DNA of 64,000 bases from Gilliamella sp. wkB7 (GCF_001693435.1 NZ_CM004509.1:1984001-2048000), one strand, 5' to 3'. Counted from the first letter of the stretch, positions 8,279 through 17,530 are shown. A program made the numbers and translations. Notes: a model not told the origin generated them from the letters alone.

Positions 8279-9109
8279 TTAACCAAGAATACCTAAACCA
8301 TAGCCAATAATGCCTACCGCAAATAATGCAAAGATTAAAGTTATTGGACTAACTTTTTTTCTTAATAATTTCATCATTAACAGTGTTAATGCTAAAGGGA
8401 GTAATCCTGGCACCAGATCGTTAAGAATGCCTTGTACTGTCATAGTGACCTCTTCACCATTAATGCCCGTAGTTTGTGACACAATAAGTGGGACATTAAT
8501 CGAGGTCCATTTGGTGACTAATACGCCCATTATGAATAACCCTAAAATAGACGCACCTTCAGTTAATTTTGGAAGAATATTACCGGATAGATCTTTAACA
8601 ATTCCGATTCCTTTCGATAACCCATAAGTTAAGCCATACCATTTCATCGCAATTCGAATTAAGTTAAAGAGGATAAAAAACAGTAATGGACCAGCGATAT
8701 TTCCAGTAAGCGCTAATGATGCACCAAGAGCTGCGGTAATTGGACGTAATGTGCCCCAAACTAATGGATCTCCCACACCCGCTAAAGGTCCCATAAGACC
8801 AACTTTCAAACTGTTAATCGTGCCATCAGAAATATCTGCACCATTTGCTCTGGCTTCTTCCATTGCCATGGTGACGCCCAAAACAGGCCCACACATTGCA
8901 GGTGTCGTATTGAAAAAGGTTAGATGTCTTTTTAATGCTTCTCGTTGCTCTTCTTTTGTTTTGTATACCCGTTTAATTGTAGGAATCATATCGACACAAA
9001 AAGCTAAAGCATGAATTCGTTCATAGTTGAAAGATGCTTGTTGAAAATTAGATCGAATAAATGTACTGACAATATCTTTCTTTTGTATAGTATTTAATAC
9101 TTCTTTCAT
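8279..9109 (-). CDS. sorM: PTS mannose/sorbose-family subunit EIID
   Basis: This 276-aa subunit forms the membrane permease with EIIC in the mannose-fructose-sorbose PTS family. Family marks are the N-terminal RSNFQQASFNYERIHALAFC, PAMCGPVLGVTMAMEEARANG, the GLMGPLAGVGDPLVWGTLRP loop and hydrophobic C-terminal segments. The best match in context is SorM of sorbose systems. It follows EIIC by 18 nt, with AAAGGG before ATG 9109. Substrate assignment to L-sorbose rests on the co-located sorE and sorC-type genes. Confidence 0.85.
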   Translation of the reverse strand: MKEVLNTIQKKDIVSTFIRSNFQQASFNYERIHALAFCVDMIPTIKRVYKTKEEQREALKRHLTFFNTTPAMCGPVLGVTMAMEEARANGADISDGTINSLKVGLMGPLAGVGDPLVWGTLRPITAALGASLALTGNIAGPLLFFILFNLIRIAMKWYGLTYGLSKGIGIVKDLSGNILPKLTEGASILGLFIMGVLVTKWTSINVPLIVSQTTGINGEEVTMTVQGILNDLVPGLLPLALTLLMMKLLRKKVSPITLIFALFAVGIIGYGLGILG

Positions 9110-9127
9110 AATAAAACCCTTTACTTA

Positions 9128-9946
9128 TTAATCATCTAATTCATCATCAGCAATGATTGAATGGTTATTGGTCACGACATTAATGTTTGTTTCATTATTT
9201 TTAGTCGTATTAAATTTAGAATTTAATTGAACATAAATGATGGCGAAAATGACACCTAAAATGCCAAATGACAGTAAACTAAAATTCAAATACCCGCCAA
9301 GAACAAACCCTAAATAGAAGAAAGGTGCCAGATATTTAACCATCATCATGTTCAAAACCATTGCATAGCCAACCACAACAATAAAACCACCGGCAACAGC
9401 AAGTCCCCCAGTAACAATATCTGGTAACAGATTTAATAAGCTTTTGACGGTGTTTGCATCAACATAAATGGCAACTAAAGTTGCAGGTATTGCCACTCGC
9501 AATGCTTGTACAAACAGCGCACTAAAATGCAAAAGCTCTATTTTTTTGAATTGAACTTTTTCAGCGGCGTTATCCGCTTCATGTTGAAAGGCAACAGTGA
9601 TGGTTCTTGCAAATACCGTTAAAACTTGTCCAGCGGCAGCGACGGGTAGGGCGATTGCAATTCCGGTTTGAATATCTTGTTTACCAACGACAACTAAAAT
9701 TGCTGATATAACGCTAGCGAGTGCTGAATCGGGTGACTGAGCGGCCCCTATATTCATCCAACCTAACGCTATCAATTCAAGCGTACCACCCAAAATAATA
9801 CCTGTTTTTATATCGCCTAAGATTAAACCTATCACGGTACAAGCAATTAATGGCCGATGGGTTTGAAACTCATCAAGTACACTTCCCATTCCTGCGATAC
9901 AAGAAAAAATAAAAATTAACACAATTTGAAATAATGAAATTTCCAT
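9128..9946 (-). CDS. sorA: PTS mannose/sorbose-family subunit EIIC
   Basis: This 272-aa permease component has several hydrophobic segments and the family motif GWMNIGAAQSPDSALASVIS (about residues 62-81). MGSVLDEFQTHRPLIACTVIGLILGD near residue 20 also fits. A strong ribosome site (AAGGAGG) precedes ATG 9946. The C-terminal ~35 residues are hydrophilic and Asn-rich, a cytoplasmic tail. With EIID it forms the sugar channel that is phosphorylation-coupled through EIIB. Confidence 0.88.
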   Translation of the reverse strand: MEISLFQIVLIFIFSCIAGMGSVLDEFQTHRPLIACTVIGLILGDIKTGIILGGTLELIALGWMNIGAAQSPDSALASVISAILVVVGKQDIQTGIAIALPVAAAGQVLTVFARTITVAFQHEADNAAEKVQFKKIELLHFSALFVQALRVAIPATLVAIYVDANTVKSLLNLLPDIVTGGLAVAGGFIVVVGYAMVLNMMMVKYLAPFFYLGFVLGGYLNFSLLSFGILGVIFAIIYVQLNSKFNTTKNNETNINVVTNNHSIIADDELDD

Positions 9947-9980
9947 TTTCTACCTCCTTATTTATTGCTAATGATGGTTG

Positions 9981-10472
9981 TTAATATGGAAATTCTTGAT
10001 CAAGCAATTTGATAAAATCGACGGTAGGATCGGTAATTACCACTTTTAAGCACAGATCAACCCCCATCTGATGCATTTTTCTAAATGCTGATACATCGTT
10101 TTCATCGAGTGAAACGGCTTTAGTAATCTGCTTTTTGCCTGTTTTGAAAGACATACCGCCAATATTGATACTTTTAATTGGTACACCTTCTTCAATCAGT
10201 CGCATGACATCTGTTGGGTTGGTAAAAAGATAAAATACCGTATCATTTTCATATTTGGGGTTTTTATAAACAGCCGCCGCTTTAGCAATACTCACCACAG
10301 AAACTTTAATTCCTGGAGGCGCTGCTTGTTTAACTAAAGTGGAACGAATTTCGTCATTAGCCACTTCATCACTAACAACAATTATTCTTTCTGCTTTGGC
10401 CTCTTTGGTCCAAACAGTTGTTACTTGACCATGTATTAAACGGTCATCAATACGGACTAAATTTATAATCAT
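9981..10472 (-). CDS. sorB: PTS mannose/sorbose-family subunit EIIB
   Basis: This 163-aa cytoplasmic phosphocarrier passes phosphate from EIIA to the incoming sugar. The phosphorylated histidine is His14 in RIDDRLIHGQV, the hallmark of EIIB of this family. The length is normal. Its start codon directly follows the EIIA stop codon, so the two are probably translationally coupled. Confidence 0.9.
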   Translation of the reverse strand: MIINLVRIDDRLIHGQVTTVWTKEAKAERIIVVSDEVANDEIRSTLVKQAAPPGIKVSVVSIAKAAAVYKNPKYENDTVFYLFTNPTDVMRLIEEGVPIKSINIGGMSFKTGKKQITKAVSLDENDVSAFRKMHQMGVDLCLKVVITDPTVDFIKLLDQEFPY

Positions 10473-10892
10473 TTAAAATTCCTCATGTTTAGCGATGTTT
10501 TTGGATAGTTGACTGAAAGATTTGATGAAATCTGCTTTCATGTCGTTAAGTTGTTCAAAAGTTTCTTCTAAGCTGATTGAGGAGTAATCAATATGTAATA
10601 ACGCTAAACAAAGTGGTAAGGATAAGCCACTGATGACTTCAATATTGCCATTTTGCATTGCCAACATTGCCGCTGCGTTATAGGGGCTACCGGAAAATAT
10701 ATCAGTGATAATAATGAATGGTTGCTCAGTTGATTGACTAATAATTTTTAGGTATTTATCTTTTAAACTCTCAATACCTTCACCTAATTGAAAAGTAATA
10801 GCATGTAGGTTTGCATATTTTCCAGCTATCATTTCAATACTCTTTTTCATTTCAATAGCAATGTTTCCATGGCCAGCTAATATAAAGTTCAT
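10473..10892 (-). CDS. sorF: PTS mannose/sorbose-family subunit EIIA
   Basis: This 139-aa EIIA accepts phosphate from HPr, probably on His8 in ILAGHGNIA. The second conserved region DIFSGSPYNAAAM (about 81-93) is also present. It is the first gene of the operon, with GAGG before ATG 10892. The upstream region holds inverted repeats that may be the operator. In some relatives EIIA and EIIB are fused; here they are separate. Confidence 0.87.
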   Translation of the reverse strand: MNFILAGHGNIAIEMKKSIEMIAGKYANLHAITFQLGEGIESLKDKYLKIISQSTEQPFIIITDIFSGSPYNAAAMLAMQNGNIEVISGLSLPLCLALLHIDYSSISLEETFEQLNDMKADFIKSFSQLSKNIAKHEEF

Positions 10893-10938
10893 ATCACACC
10901 TCTTTCACAAATTCTCTTGTTGCTTCACAAATGTTTAG

Positions 10939-10995
10939 GTGAATTTATATTCACAAATAATCAAAGTAAATCACAAATGTGAAAAAATGTGATTT
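10939..10995 (-). promoter_or_regulatory. Inverted repeats in the sorbose operon control region
   Basis: Two perfect inverted repeats occur upstream of sorF: gtgaat-ttat-attcac (10939-10954) and aaatcaca-N12-tgtgattt (10968-10975 with 10988-10995). The unit ttcacaaat or tcacaaat recurs four times between 10900 and 10980. The GTGA/TCAC spacing does not fit CRP, so a SorC-type operator is the better guess. Confidence 0.45.
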
Positions 10996-11108
10996 AGATT
11001 TGATTTTCTTGCAAAATAAAAGAAATTTCTTTTATGGTGATATAAAAAAGTAGTAATTTGTAAGGTTAAGCTTTATAAATTTGAGGGGGGAAAATTGAAT
11101 TATGATTA

Positions 11109-11792
11109 TTATTTAATAAAAGAAGGTGTTGCGTTTTGTAGAATCTGTAAAGTAAAAGATTTTTTAAGATAGAATCCTCTTGGGCGGGTTAGGATAATTT
11201 GTCCATTTTCACCAATCGCCTCAGTTAATGCTTTTCCATTTGCCGCTTTAGGCCTGATTTGTAGATAAGTACCATAGCGAGCGGTAATCTTTTCCACTTG
11301 ACCTAGTGCTATCATATCCATCAATTCTTGCCAATCTTGCTTAAGCTGTTGCTCTTGTTCGTGCGTTGGTGTCCATAAAATAGGATGCCCAACTTTTCTA
11401 TCTGCAAGAGGAATGGTTCTTTCTCCTTCAATTGGGATCCAAAGTACTTTACTGAGTTTATATTTGACATGGCTCGTTTCCCAAATCACACCATGATTCG
11501 CCATTAATGGCGTAACACTAACAAAGGTCGTTTCTAATGGTTTACCTTGTTTGTTGATTGGGATTGTTTTTAGTTCAATTCCTAAATTAGCAAAATCGCG
11601 TTCCGCTTTACTTCCAGCATTTGCACCTAAAAAGGTCTCAATAAGATTACCCGCCCAGCCTTTTTGCTTATTAAGATTATTTGGTACCGGCATATTGAGG
11701 TAATCGGCTATTTCACCAAAGGTATACCCTGCAACTAATTGGGCACGGTTTAATAATTGTTGTTCATTGGTTGGAAAATAAATTGTTGTCAT
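11109..11792 (-). CDS. mutH: DNA mismatch repair endonuclease MutH
   Basis: MutH nicks the unmethylated strand at hemimethylated GATC sites when activated by MutS-MutL. The 227-aa product matches the E. coli protein (229 aa) throughout. The restriction-enzyme-like active site is visible as Glu52 (GNLIETFLG), Asp66, Glu73 and Lys75 (IELKT), with PxW/GHPILW-type segments after. It implies a Dam-directed repair system. The ribosome site is weak. It is a single gene preceded (minus strand) by the terminator of the reductase gene. Confidence 0.95.
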   Translation of the reverse strand: MTTIYFPTNEQQLLNRAQLVAGYTFGEIADYLNMPVPNNLNKQKGWAGNLIETFLGANAGSKAERDFANLGIELKTIPINKQGKPLETTFVSVTPLMANHGVIWETSHVKYKLSKVLWIPIEGERTIPLADRKVGHPILWTPTHEQEQQLKQDWQELMDMIALGQVEKITARYGTYLQIRPKAANGKALTEAIGENGQIILTRPRGFYLKKSFTLQILQNATPSFIK

Positions 11793-11819
11793 GTGAAAAC
11801 TTTATCAATTGCGAAATAA

Positions 11820-11845
11820 ACCCACAGTTTATTAGAACTGTGGGT
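11820..11845 (-). terminator. Intrinsic terminator after the FMN reductase gene
   Basis: acccacagtt / aactgtgggt form a perfect 10-bp stem with a 6-nt loop. On the minus strand a T-rich stretch follows. Confidence 0.8.
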
Positions 11846-11861
11846 ACTCAATAAAACATAA

Positions 11862-12410
11862 TTAACTTAACTTTTCAACCCAATGTGCATAACTGGTGAT
11901 AATAGCGGAAAGAAATTCTTTGGTTTTCTCGTTCATATTACCATTTTCATCAAAAGCGTTATTAATATTACCGATATAGGCTTCAGGTTGCTGTAAGGTT
12001 GGCATATCAAGAAAAACGAATGATTGTCGTAATTGATGATTAGCACCAAAACCGCCTATAGCGCCTTGTGATACAGAAATTACCGCCGCAGGTTTTTTGG
12101 ACCAAACACTTTTACCATAAGGACGAGAGCCCACATCCAAAGCATTTTTAATTACAGCTGGTAAACCTCGGTTATATTCTGGGGTAACAAAAATTACACC
12201 ATTACAATTGGCAATTTCTTGACGAAAACGATCGTAGGATTGGGGTGGGGTGTCTGTATCAATATCTTCATTATAAAAAGGTAAATCGCCGATCTCGATA
12301 ATATCGAGTGACAGTGATTGTGGTGCAATTTGCTTAAATACCTTAGCTACTTTTAAATTGAAAGAATCTTTACGTAAACTACCAACAAGTACGGCTATTT
12401 TTTTACTCAT
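11862..12410 (-). CDS. NADPH-dependent FMN reductase (ChrR/YieF type)
   Basis: This is a flavodoxin-like quinone/chromate reductase of 182 aa. The phosphate-binding loop is GSLRKDSFN (residues 10-18), and the flavin-contact motif TPEYNRGLPAVIKNALD is at about 76-92. E. coli ChrR (YieF) is 188 aa. Its likely role is two-electron reduction of quinones, limiting oxidative stress. It follows dps on the same strand with a terminator between them. The physiological substrate is not evident. Confidence 0.85.
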   Translation of the reverse strand: MSKKIAVLVGSLRKDSFNLKVAKVFKQIAPQSLSLDIIEIGDLPFYNEDIDTDTPPQSYDRFRQEIANCNGVIFVTPEYNRGLPAVIKNALDVGSRPYGKSVWSKKPAAVISVSQGAIGGFGANHQLRQSFVFLDMPTLQQPEAYIGNINNAFDENGNMNEKTKEFLSAIITSYAHWVEKLS

Positions 12411-12436
12411 TTGTAATTCCCCTTAATAGAAAGATA

Positions 12437-12460
12437 AAGAGACACAATAGTGTGTCTCTT
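12437..12460 (-). terminator. Intrinsic terminator after dps
   Basis: aagagacaca / tgtgtctctt form a 10-bp stem with loop atag. On the minus strand it is followed by tttatcttt. Confidence 0.8.
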
Positions 12461-12492
12461 ATTAGGGATAATGATTCAGCATTACTAAATTT

Positions 12493-13053
12493 TTAGTGAC
12501 CTGAAGAATCCAATTTACGACTGGTTTCAAACAAAAACCAAGCACGTTTTTCAGTTTGATCTATCCACTCTTCAATTAAACTTGCTGTTGCCGAATCGTT
12601 ATATTTATCACAAATATCATGTGCAACACGCATACGAGTAGTAAGTTTAATATTATCTTGGCAGAGTTCTGCAATCATATCTGAAGGCTCTACAAAATCC
12701 GCATCATTATCAGAAATACTTTGTAATTTTGAAATGTGACCAATAGAGCGCAATGTTGTACCACCTAATTTACGCACACGTTCAGCAATTGGATCGGTCA
12801 TTGCGAATAATTCGTCACCGTGATCATCTAACATTAAATGATAGTCACGAAAATGAGGTCCACTTACATGCCAATGAAAGTTTTTAGTTTTTAAATATAA
12901 GGCAAATACGTCTGCTAATACAGAGTTCATTGCACCAGAAATATCTTTTGATGCTTTTTGACCTAAATCAGTAGGAAACAAAATTGCCGCTTGCTGTAGT
13001 TTCTTTGCGCTAGCCGCTTTTTTAGATTTAGACGAGGTAATACTTTTAGCCAT
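12493..13053 (-). CDS. dps: DNA protection during starvation protein Dps
   Basis: Dps is a ferritin-like dodecamer that binds DNA and oxidises Fe(II) with peroxide. The product is 186 aa. A Lys/Ser/Ala-rich tail of about 25 residues (many Lys, suited to DNA binding) precedes the four-helix bundle. The ferroxidase motif NFHWHVSGPHF and the DDHGDELFAMTDPIAERVRKLG stretch (about 60-95) carry the expected His, Asp and Glu. AAGGAGA precedes ATG 13053. The 274-bp gap to srlA is a shared divergent promoter region. Confidence 0.93.
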   Translation of the reverse strand: MAKSITSSKSKKAASAKKLQQAAILFPTDLGQKASKDISGAMNSVLADVFALYLKTKNFHWHVSGPHFRDYHLMLDDHGDELFAMTDPIAERVRKLGGTTLRSIGHISKLQSISDNDADFVEPSDMIAELCQDNIKLTTRMRVAHDICDKYNDSATASLIEEWIDQTEKRAWFLFETSRKLDSSGH

Positions 13054-13327
13054 GAGATTCTCCTTAAGTTGAAAAACAAAATAAGTGTGTATTTACAAAT
13101 TACGCTAACTAGCAATCAAAGTCCAATCAAAATGAGCTATTGTTGGCTATCACTGCTATTTTAGCAATCTATGGATAACACTTATTTCATACACCCTCCT
13201 TTTTGATTATTTTCTAATAAATTTCTTTCACAATAAAAGAAAATATTTCAAAATGTGATCGAGTTAAAAGTTATTTGTTTTTGAAGTTGATAGTATTTAA
13301 TCGAAATTTAACTCAATAGGAGACATT
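13054..13327. promoter_or_regulatory. Divergent dps / srl promoter region
   Basis: This 274-bp AT-rich gap serves dps leftward and srlA rightward. A half-conserved CRP-like sequence TGTGATCGAGTTAAAA occurs near 13255, in a place where srl operons commonly use CRP. No GutR operator could be assigned. Confidence 0.35.
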
Positions 13328-13876
13328 ATGATTGATGCTATTTCATTTGGTGCCGAATGGTTTATTGGTTTATTCCAAGAAGGAGGCAAAGTTTTTGTGG
13401 GGATGGTAACGTCGATTTTACCATTATTAATTTCATTACTCGTTGTGATGAATGCTCTTATTAAATTTATCGGACAAGAACGTATCGAACGTTTAGCTCA
13501 AGCTTGTGCTGGTAATCCTGTTTCTCGTTATTTAATTTTACCGTTAATTGGTACTTTTGTGTTTTGTAATCCAATGACATTAAGTTTAGGTCGTTTTATG
13601 CCAGAGTTTTATAAACCAAGTTATTACGCTGCTTCATCTTATAGCTGCCATTCAATGAATGGTTTATTTCCTCATGTTAACCCTGGTGAACTTTTTGTTT
13701 ATTTAGGGGTAGCTGCTGGCTTAACCACTTTAAATTTACCGTTAGGTCCTTTAGCGGTTAGCTATTTCCTTGTCGGTTTAGGCACCAACTTCTTTAGAGG
13801 TTGGATCACAGACTTTTGTACTGCCATTTTTGAAAAAAAAATGGGCATTAAATTAGATAGAAAAGTGCATTTATAA
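13328..13876 (+). CDS. srlA: PTS glucitol/sorbitol subunit EIIC (GutA)
   Basis: This membrane subunit of the D-glucitol permease is 182 aa (E. coli SrlA 187). It begins [18 protein letters not shown] and contains [25 protein letters not shown] and the [17 protein letters not shown] loop typical of SrlA. About four hydrophobic stretches are present. AGGAG precedes ATG 13328. First gene of srlA-srlE-srlB-srlD-gutM-gutR. The permease imports sorbitol as glucitol-6-phosphate. Confidence 0.95.
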   Translation: MIDAISFGAEWFIGLFQEGGKVFVGMVTSILPLLISLLVVMNALIKFIGQERIERLAQACAGNPVSRYLILPLIGTFVFCNPMTLSLGRFMPEFYKPSYYAASSYSCHSMNGLFPHVNPGELFVYLGVAAGLTTLNLPLGPLAVSYFLVGLGTNFFRGWITDFCTAIFEKKMGIKLDRKVHL

Positions 13877-13895
13877 CAATGGTAAGGAACACAAA

Positions 13896-14888
13896 ATGGC
13901 TAAATTTATTCGTATAGAAAAAGGTGAATCTGGTTGGGGTGGACCTTTAGAACTTCCTATCATTGCTGGAAAAAAAATCGTCTATATTGCAGCAGGTACG
14001 CGACCTGCAATAGTTGACACACTCACTCAATTAACAGGCTGGCAAGCAATCGATGGTTTTAAAGAGGGCGAACCACCTAAAGAAGAAATTGGCGTGGCGG
14101 TTATTGATTGCGGTGGCACATTACGTTGCGGTATTTATCCAAAAAATCGTATACCAACTATTAATATTCATGCAACGGGCAAATCAGGGCCTCTTGCTCA
14201 ATATATTGTTGAAGATATCTATGTTTCAGCAGTAAAACCAAACAATATCACATTAATTGAAAAAGAGGGGGATGTTGTTGACCAAACTGCATCGCAAGCG
14301 AGCAAAACTACTTCTGAATTTAAAGATTATGATAGCAGTAAAAAAATTACTGAACAAAGTGATGGTTTACTAGCAAAAATCGGTATCGGAATGGGATCAG
14401 GTGTTGCCGTTTTCTTCCAAGCGGGTCGTGACACTATAGATACCGTACTTAAAACCATTCTTCCCTTTATGGCGTTTGTATCGGCATTAATCGGAATTAT
14501 CATCGCATCTGGACTAGGCGACTTTATTGCACATGGTCTTGTGCCATTAGCTAATAATCCACTTGGTCTAGTTATATTGGCGCTAATCTGTTCTTTTCCT
14601 TTGCTTTCACCTTTCTTAGGGCCGGGCGCTGTTATTGCACAAGTTATTGGTACCTTAGTTGGGGTGCAAATAGGGCTGGGTAATATTCCACCTCATCTCG
14701 CTTTACCTGCATTATTTGCCATTAATGCGCAAGCAGCATGTGACTTTATACCGGTTGGTTTGTCACTGGCAGAAGCTAAGCAAGATACAGTTAGAGTTGG
14801 CGTTCCTTCGGTACTTGTTAGTCGCTTTTTAACGGGAGCACCAACCGTATTAATTGCTTGGGGCGTTTCATTATTTATCTATCAATAA
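13896..14888 (+). CDS. srlE: PTS glucitol/sorbitol subunit EIIBC (GutE)
   Basis: This 330-aa subunit (E. coli 319) has an N-terminal EIIB domain with the phospho-cysteine motif [14 protein letters not shown] (Cys72 by position) and a C-terminal membrane domain from about residue 160. The [26 protein letters not shown] helix and the [12 protein letters not shown] loop are characteristic. A hydrophilic Ser/Lys/Thr-rich linker (about 125-155) joins the two. It starts 19 nt after srlA. A hairpin follows before srlB, which could give less EIIA transcript. Confidence 0.95.
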   Translation: MAKFIRIEKGESGWGGPLELPIIAGKKIVYIAAGTRPAIVDTLTQLTGWQAIDGFKEGEPPKEEIGVAVIDCGGTLRCGIYPKNRIPTINIHATGKSGPLAQYIVEDIYVSAVKPNNITLIEKEGDVVDQTASQASKTTSEFKDYDSSKKITEQSDGLLAKIGIGMGSGVAVFFQAGRDTIDTVLKTILPFMAFVSALIGIIIASGLGDFIAHGLVPLANNPLGLVILALICSFPLLSPFLGPGAVIAQVIGTLVGVQIGLGNIPPHLALPALFAINAQAACDFIPVGLSLAEAKQDTVRVGVPSVLVSRFLTGAPTVLIAWGVSLFIYQ

Positions 14889-14897
14889 ACCGATTAA

Positions 14898-14922
14898 AAA
14901 ATGGGATTGCGCATCCCGTTTT
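14898..14922 (+). terminator. Terminator-like hairpin inside the srl operon
   Basis: gggat / atccc with flanking A and T bases forms a 10-bp stem (one G-T pair) with loop tgcgc, ending in TTTT. It stands in the 90-nt gap between srlE and srlB, so termination is presumably partial. Confidence 0.55.
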
Positions 14923-14978
14923 AAACTAACAATAGCAATAAAAATGAGTGTTTAGTACAGAAAATAAGAAGGTTAAGA

Positions 14979-15347
14979 ATGTCAAATGTTATCTATCAAT
15001 CAAACATTAATCAAATTGGTGAATTTGCGTCAGAAGCATTAGCTGATGGCATGCTAATTCTATTTAAAACCGGTGCGCCAGCCGATTTAGCCGATTACTG
15101 CTTTATTCATAGTCATGATGTTTTAAAGCAGGATATACAAGTCGGACAAGTGATTCATTTAGGTAATCATATTTATAACATTACAGCGGTAGGTGATGTA
15201 GCAAATGTTAATTTTCAACAATTAGGACATATCACAATAAGGTTTGATGGTAATAGTCAAGCTGAATTACCCGGAACGGTGCATGTAAAGGGTGAAATCC
15301 CTGAAAAACTTTTTGTAGGTGATGAAATTAAAATTTTAAATAATTAA
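14979..15347 (+). CDS. srlB: PTS glucitol/sorbitol subunit EIIA (GutB)
   Basis: This soluble EIIA of 122 aa (E. coli 123) takes phosphate from HPr. The probable phosphorylated residue is His44 in YCFIHSHDVL. Conserved family stretches are LILFKTGAPADLADYC and GNHIYNITAVGDVANVN. The spacing to srlE is large (90 nt) and to srlD small (12 nt). AAGAAGGTTAAGA precedes ATG 14979. Confidence 0.93.
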   Translation: MSNVIYQSNINQIGEFASEALADGMLILFKTGAPADLADYCFIHSHDVLKQDIQVGQVIHLGNHIYNITAVGDVANVNFQQLGHITIRFDGNSQAELPGTVHVKGEIPEKLFVGDEIKILNN

Positions 15348-15359
15348 GGAACATAAAAG

Positions 15360-16139
15360 ATGAAACAAGTAGCAGTTATTGTAGGTGGTGGTCAAACTTT
15401 AGGTGAATTTTTATGTAAGGGTATTGCTGATGCTGGATACAACGTTGCCGTTGCTGATTTAAATATCGCAAACGCCAATAAAGTTGCAGACGAGATAAAC
15501 CAAAAGCATGGTGCAGGTACTGCTAAAGGTTTTGGGGTTGATGCAACAAACGAAGAAAGTGTTATTCAGTTGGCAAATGATGTTAATGATACTTTTAAAC
15601 GTGCGGATTTAATGGTGTACAGCGCCGGCGTTGCTAAAGCTGCGCCAATTACTAATTTCGTATTAAGCGATTTTCAACTATCAGTGAATGTAAACCTTAC
15701 TGGTTATTTCTTATGTGCACGTGAATTTGCTAAATTAATGGTAAATCATAAAATCCCTGGTCGAATTATTCAAATTAACTCTAAATCAGGTAAAGTTGGC
15801 AGTAAACATAACTCTGGATACAGTGCGGCTAAATTTGGCGGTGTTGGGTTAACTCAATCACTGGCGCTGGATCTTGCTGATTATGGAATTACAGTCAACT
15901 CATTAATGTTAGGTAATTTATTAAAATCGCCAATGTTCCAATCATTAATACCTCAGTATGCTAAAAAGTTAGGTATTGCAGAAGATCAAGTTGAGCAAGT
16001 TTATATTGATAAAGTACCACTTAAACGTGGTTGTGATTATCAAGATGTACTTAATGTCTTATTATTTTATGCAAGTGACAAAGCCTCTTATTGTACAGGA
16101 CAATCAATTAATATAACGGGTGGTCAAGTAATGTTTTAA
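15360..16139 (+). CDS. srlD: Sorbitol-6-phosphate 2-dehydrogenase
   Basis: SrlD oxidises D-glucitol-6-phosphate to fructose-6-phosphate with NAD+. The 259-aa product equals the E. coli length and is a short-chain dehydrogenase. The nucleotide-binding start is VIVGGGQTLGEFL, and the catalytic Ser-Tyr-Lys region is INSKSGKVGSKHNSGYSAAKFG (Tyr and Lys of YSAAK near 153-157). It directly follows srlB. It can also supply the step missing from the sorbose cluster, because SorE yields the same substrate. Confidence 0.95.
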   Translation: MKQVAVIVGGGQTLGEFLCKGIADAGYNVAVADLNIANANKVADEINQKHGAGTAKGFGVDATNEESVIQLANDVNDTFKRADLMVYSAGVAKAAPITNFVLSDFQLSVNVNLTGYFLCAREFAKLMVNHKIPGRIIQINSKSGKVGSKHNSGYSAAKFGGVGLTQSLALDLADYGITVNSLMLGNLLKSPMFQSLIPQYAKKLGIAEDQVEQVYIDKVPLKRGCDYQDVLNVLLFYASDKASYCTGQSINITGGQVMF

Positions 16140-16143
16140 TGAG

Positions 16144-16185
16144 AATAAAGTGCGTAAGTTAATTTAAAACTTATCGCACTTTATT
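16144..16185 (+). terminator. Long hairpin between srlD and gutM
   Basis: aataaagtgcg-taagtt pairs with aactta-t-cgcactttatt (one bulged base), a 17-bp stem ending in TTATTATTT. It should separate the catabolic genes from the regulators gutM-gutR. Confidence 0.65.
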
Positions 16186-16209
16186 ATTTAATTGATATAA
16201 AAAGGACAA

Positions 16210-16578
16210 ATGATGAATATGACCAATACGCTAATTGTCTTGGCATTGATTGCGTGGTGTATCCAAATTATTTTTAGTTGGTTTCAAATACGCCGTTTTA
16301 ATCATGCTTTTTTATCCTTAAAAAAAGGTATGTACTTGGGAGTTGGTCGTAGTAAAAATAAACGTTTTAAACCCAGAGTATTAATTGCGATTTCGTTAGA
16401 TGAAAATCAGGTAGTCATTGATTCGGTTATTATGAAAGGGATTACGGTTTTTGCTATACCCAAACCTATCTCACAATTACATGGATTGTCCGTTTTAGAT
16501 ATCATACCTGAAAAGGTATTCCCTAATGAGCCGTCTTCACAAAGTGCATTAACTGTCGCTTTGACTGCCAATAAATGA
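16210..16578 (+). CDS. gutM: Glucitol operon activator GutM
   Basis: GutM is the small activator of glucitol operons. This one is 122 aa (E. coli 119). It has one N-terminal hydrophobic segment (about 6-24) followed by FSWFQIRRFNHAFLSLKKGMYLGVGRSKNKRFKPR, a basic stretch typical of GutM. It starts 30 nt after the srlD hairpin with AAAGGAC before the tandem ATG. How GutM activates is not resolved in the literature I know. Confidence 0.88.
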   Translation: MMNMTNTLIVLALIAWCIQIIFSWFQIRRFNHAFLSLKKGMYLGVGRSKNKRFKPRVLIAISLDENQVVIDSVIMKGITVFAIPKPISQLHGLSVLDIIPEKVFPNEPSSQSALTVALTANK

Positions 16579-16681
16579 AAATTAACTTTTATTTTGAAAA
16601 GTATTTTCTTTCATTATAAAGTATAATAATTATATAAAATAAAAATTTTTTATCCGCTAGTTATAGTGATGGGATCCAAGC

Positions 16682-17461
16682 ATGAAGGTAAGGCAAAGAC
16701 AGACAGCTATTTTAGAATATTTGCAAAATCATGGACAAGTTAGTGTTGATGAATTGGTTGAACACTTTAAAACTACTGGCACAACTATCCGTAAAGATCT
16801 TACACAACTTCATGAAAGTGGTTTAGTTTTACGTACTTATGGTGGTGCTATGCTAAACCGTGAAATTGGTGACCGAGCCATCGATCATAAAACTTACATT
16901 AATACTGCTCAAAAAAAGGCGATTGCCGAAGAAGCCTCTAAATTGATCCATGAAGGTGATTCAATCATTTTTGATGCCGGTAGCACGGTTGCTCAAATGA
17001 TCCCTATGCTTGCTAGATTCAATAATTTGACTATTATGACCAATAGCCTACATATGGTAAATGAACTGGTCGCGAATGATAATGACCAAACTATTATCTT
17101 AACGGGCGGAACATTTCGCCGTAAATCAGCCTCATTCCATAGCAATAATGCATCCGCGATTGCTGCTTTTGAATCCTACACGTTTGATAAACTTTTTATG
17201 GGTGCAGATGGTGTAGATTTAATTGGTGGGGTTACCACATTTAATGAAAGCTATCATGGTAGTGTTGCAATGAGTAAAGCGGCTGCGAAATTAATCTTAT
17301 TAGCGGATTCTTCAAAATTTGGAAGACGCAGTCCAAATGTGGTGTGTGATTTAAGTGCTGTCGATACTATAATTACAGACAATAATTTAGATGATAAATA
17401 TTATGATGCGTTAGCCCAAAAGGGCATTAAAGTGATAAAAGTAAAGCCGTTAAATAAGTAA
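16682..17461 (+). CDS. srlR: Glucitol operon repressor, DeoR family
   Basis: This 259-aa repressor (E. coli 257) begins with a DeoR winged helix ([28 protein letters not shown], about 1-57). The C-terminal sugar-phosphate sensor domain has [30 protein letters not shown] and [16 protein letters not shown]. It most likely binds glucitol-6-phosphate and releases the srl promoter. Last gene of the operon; the arabinose-5-P isomerase gene gutQ found in E. coli is absent here. A strong terminator follows. Confidence 0.93.
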   Translation: MKVRQRQTAILEYLQNHGQVSVDELVEHFKTTGTTIRKDLTQLHESGLVLRTYGGAMLNREIGDRAIDHKTYINTAQKKAIAEEASKLIHEGDSIIFDAGSTVAQMIPMLARFNNLTIMTNSLHMVNELVANDNDQTIILTGGTFRRKSASFHSNNASAIAAFESYTFDKLFMGADGVDLIGGVTTFNESYHGSVAMSKAAAKLILLADSSKFGRRSPNVVCDLSAVDTIITDNNLDDKYYDALAQKGIKVIKVKPLNK

Positions 17462-17530
17462 GAAAATCTAATTAAAAAATCTTAGAAAGGGTCTAGCCTA
17501 AAGTAATGCATCAAACTTAATAATAAATAT

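Noticed and set aside
10939..10954. CRP site before sorF
   Set aside because: GTGA and TCAC are 8 nt apart rather than the 6 nt needed for CRP.
16678..17461. GutQ expected after srlR
   Set aside because: The next gene is serA on the other strand after a terminator; no gutQ sequence is present.
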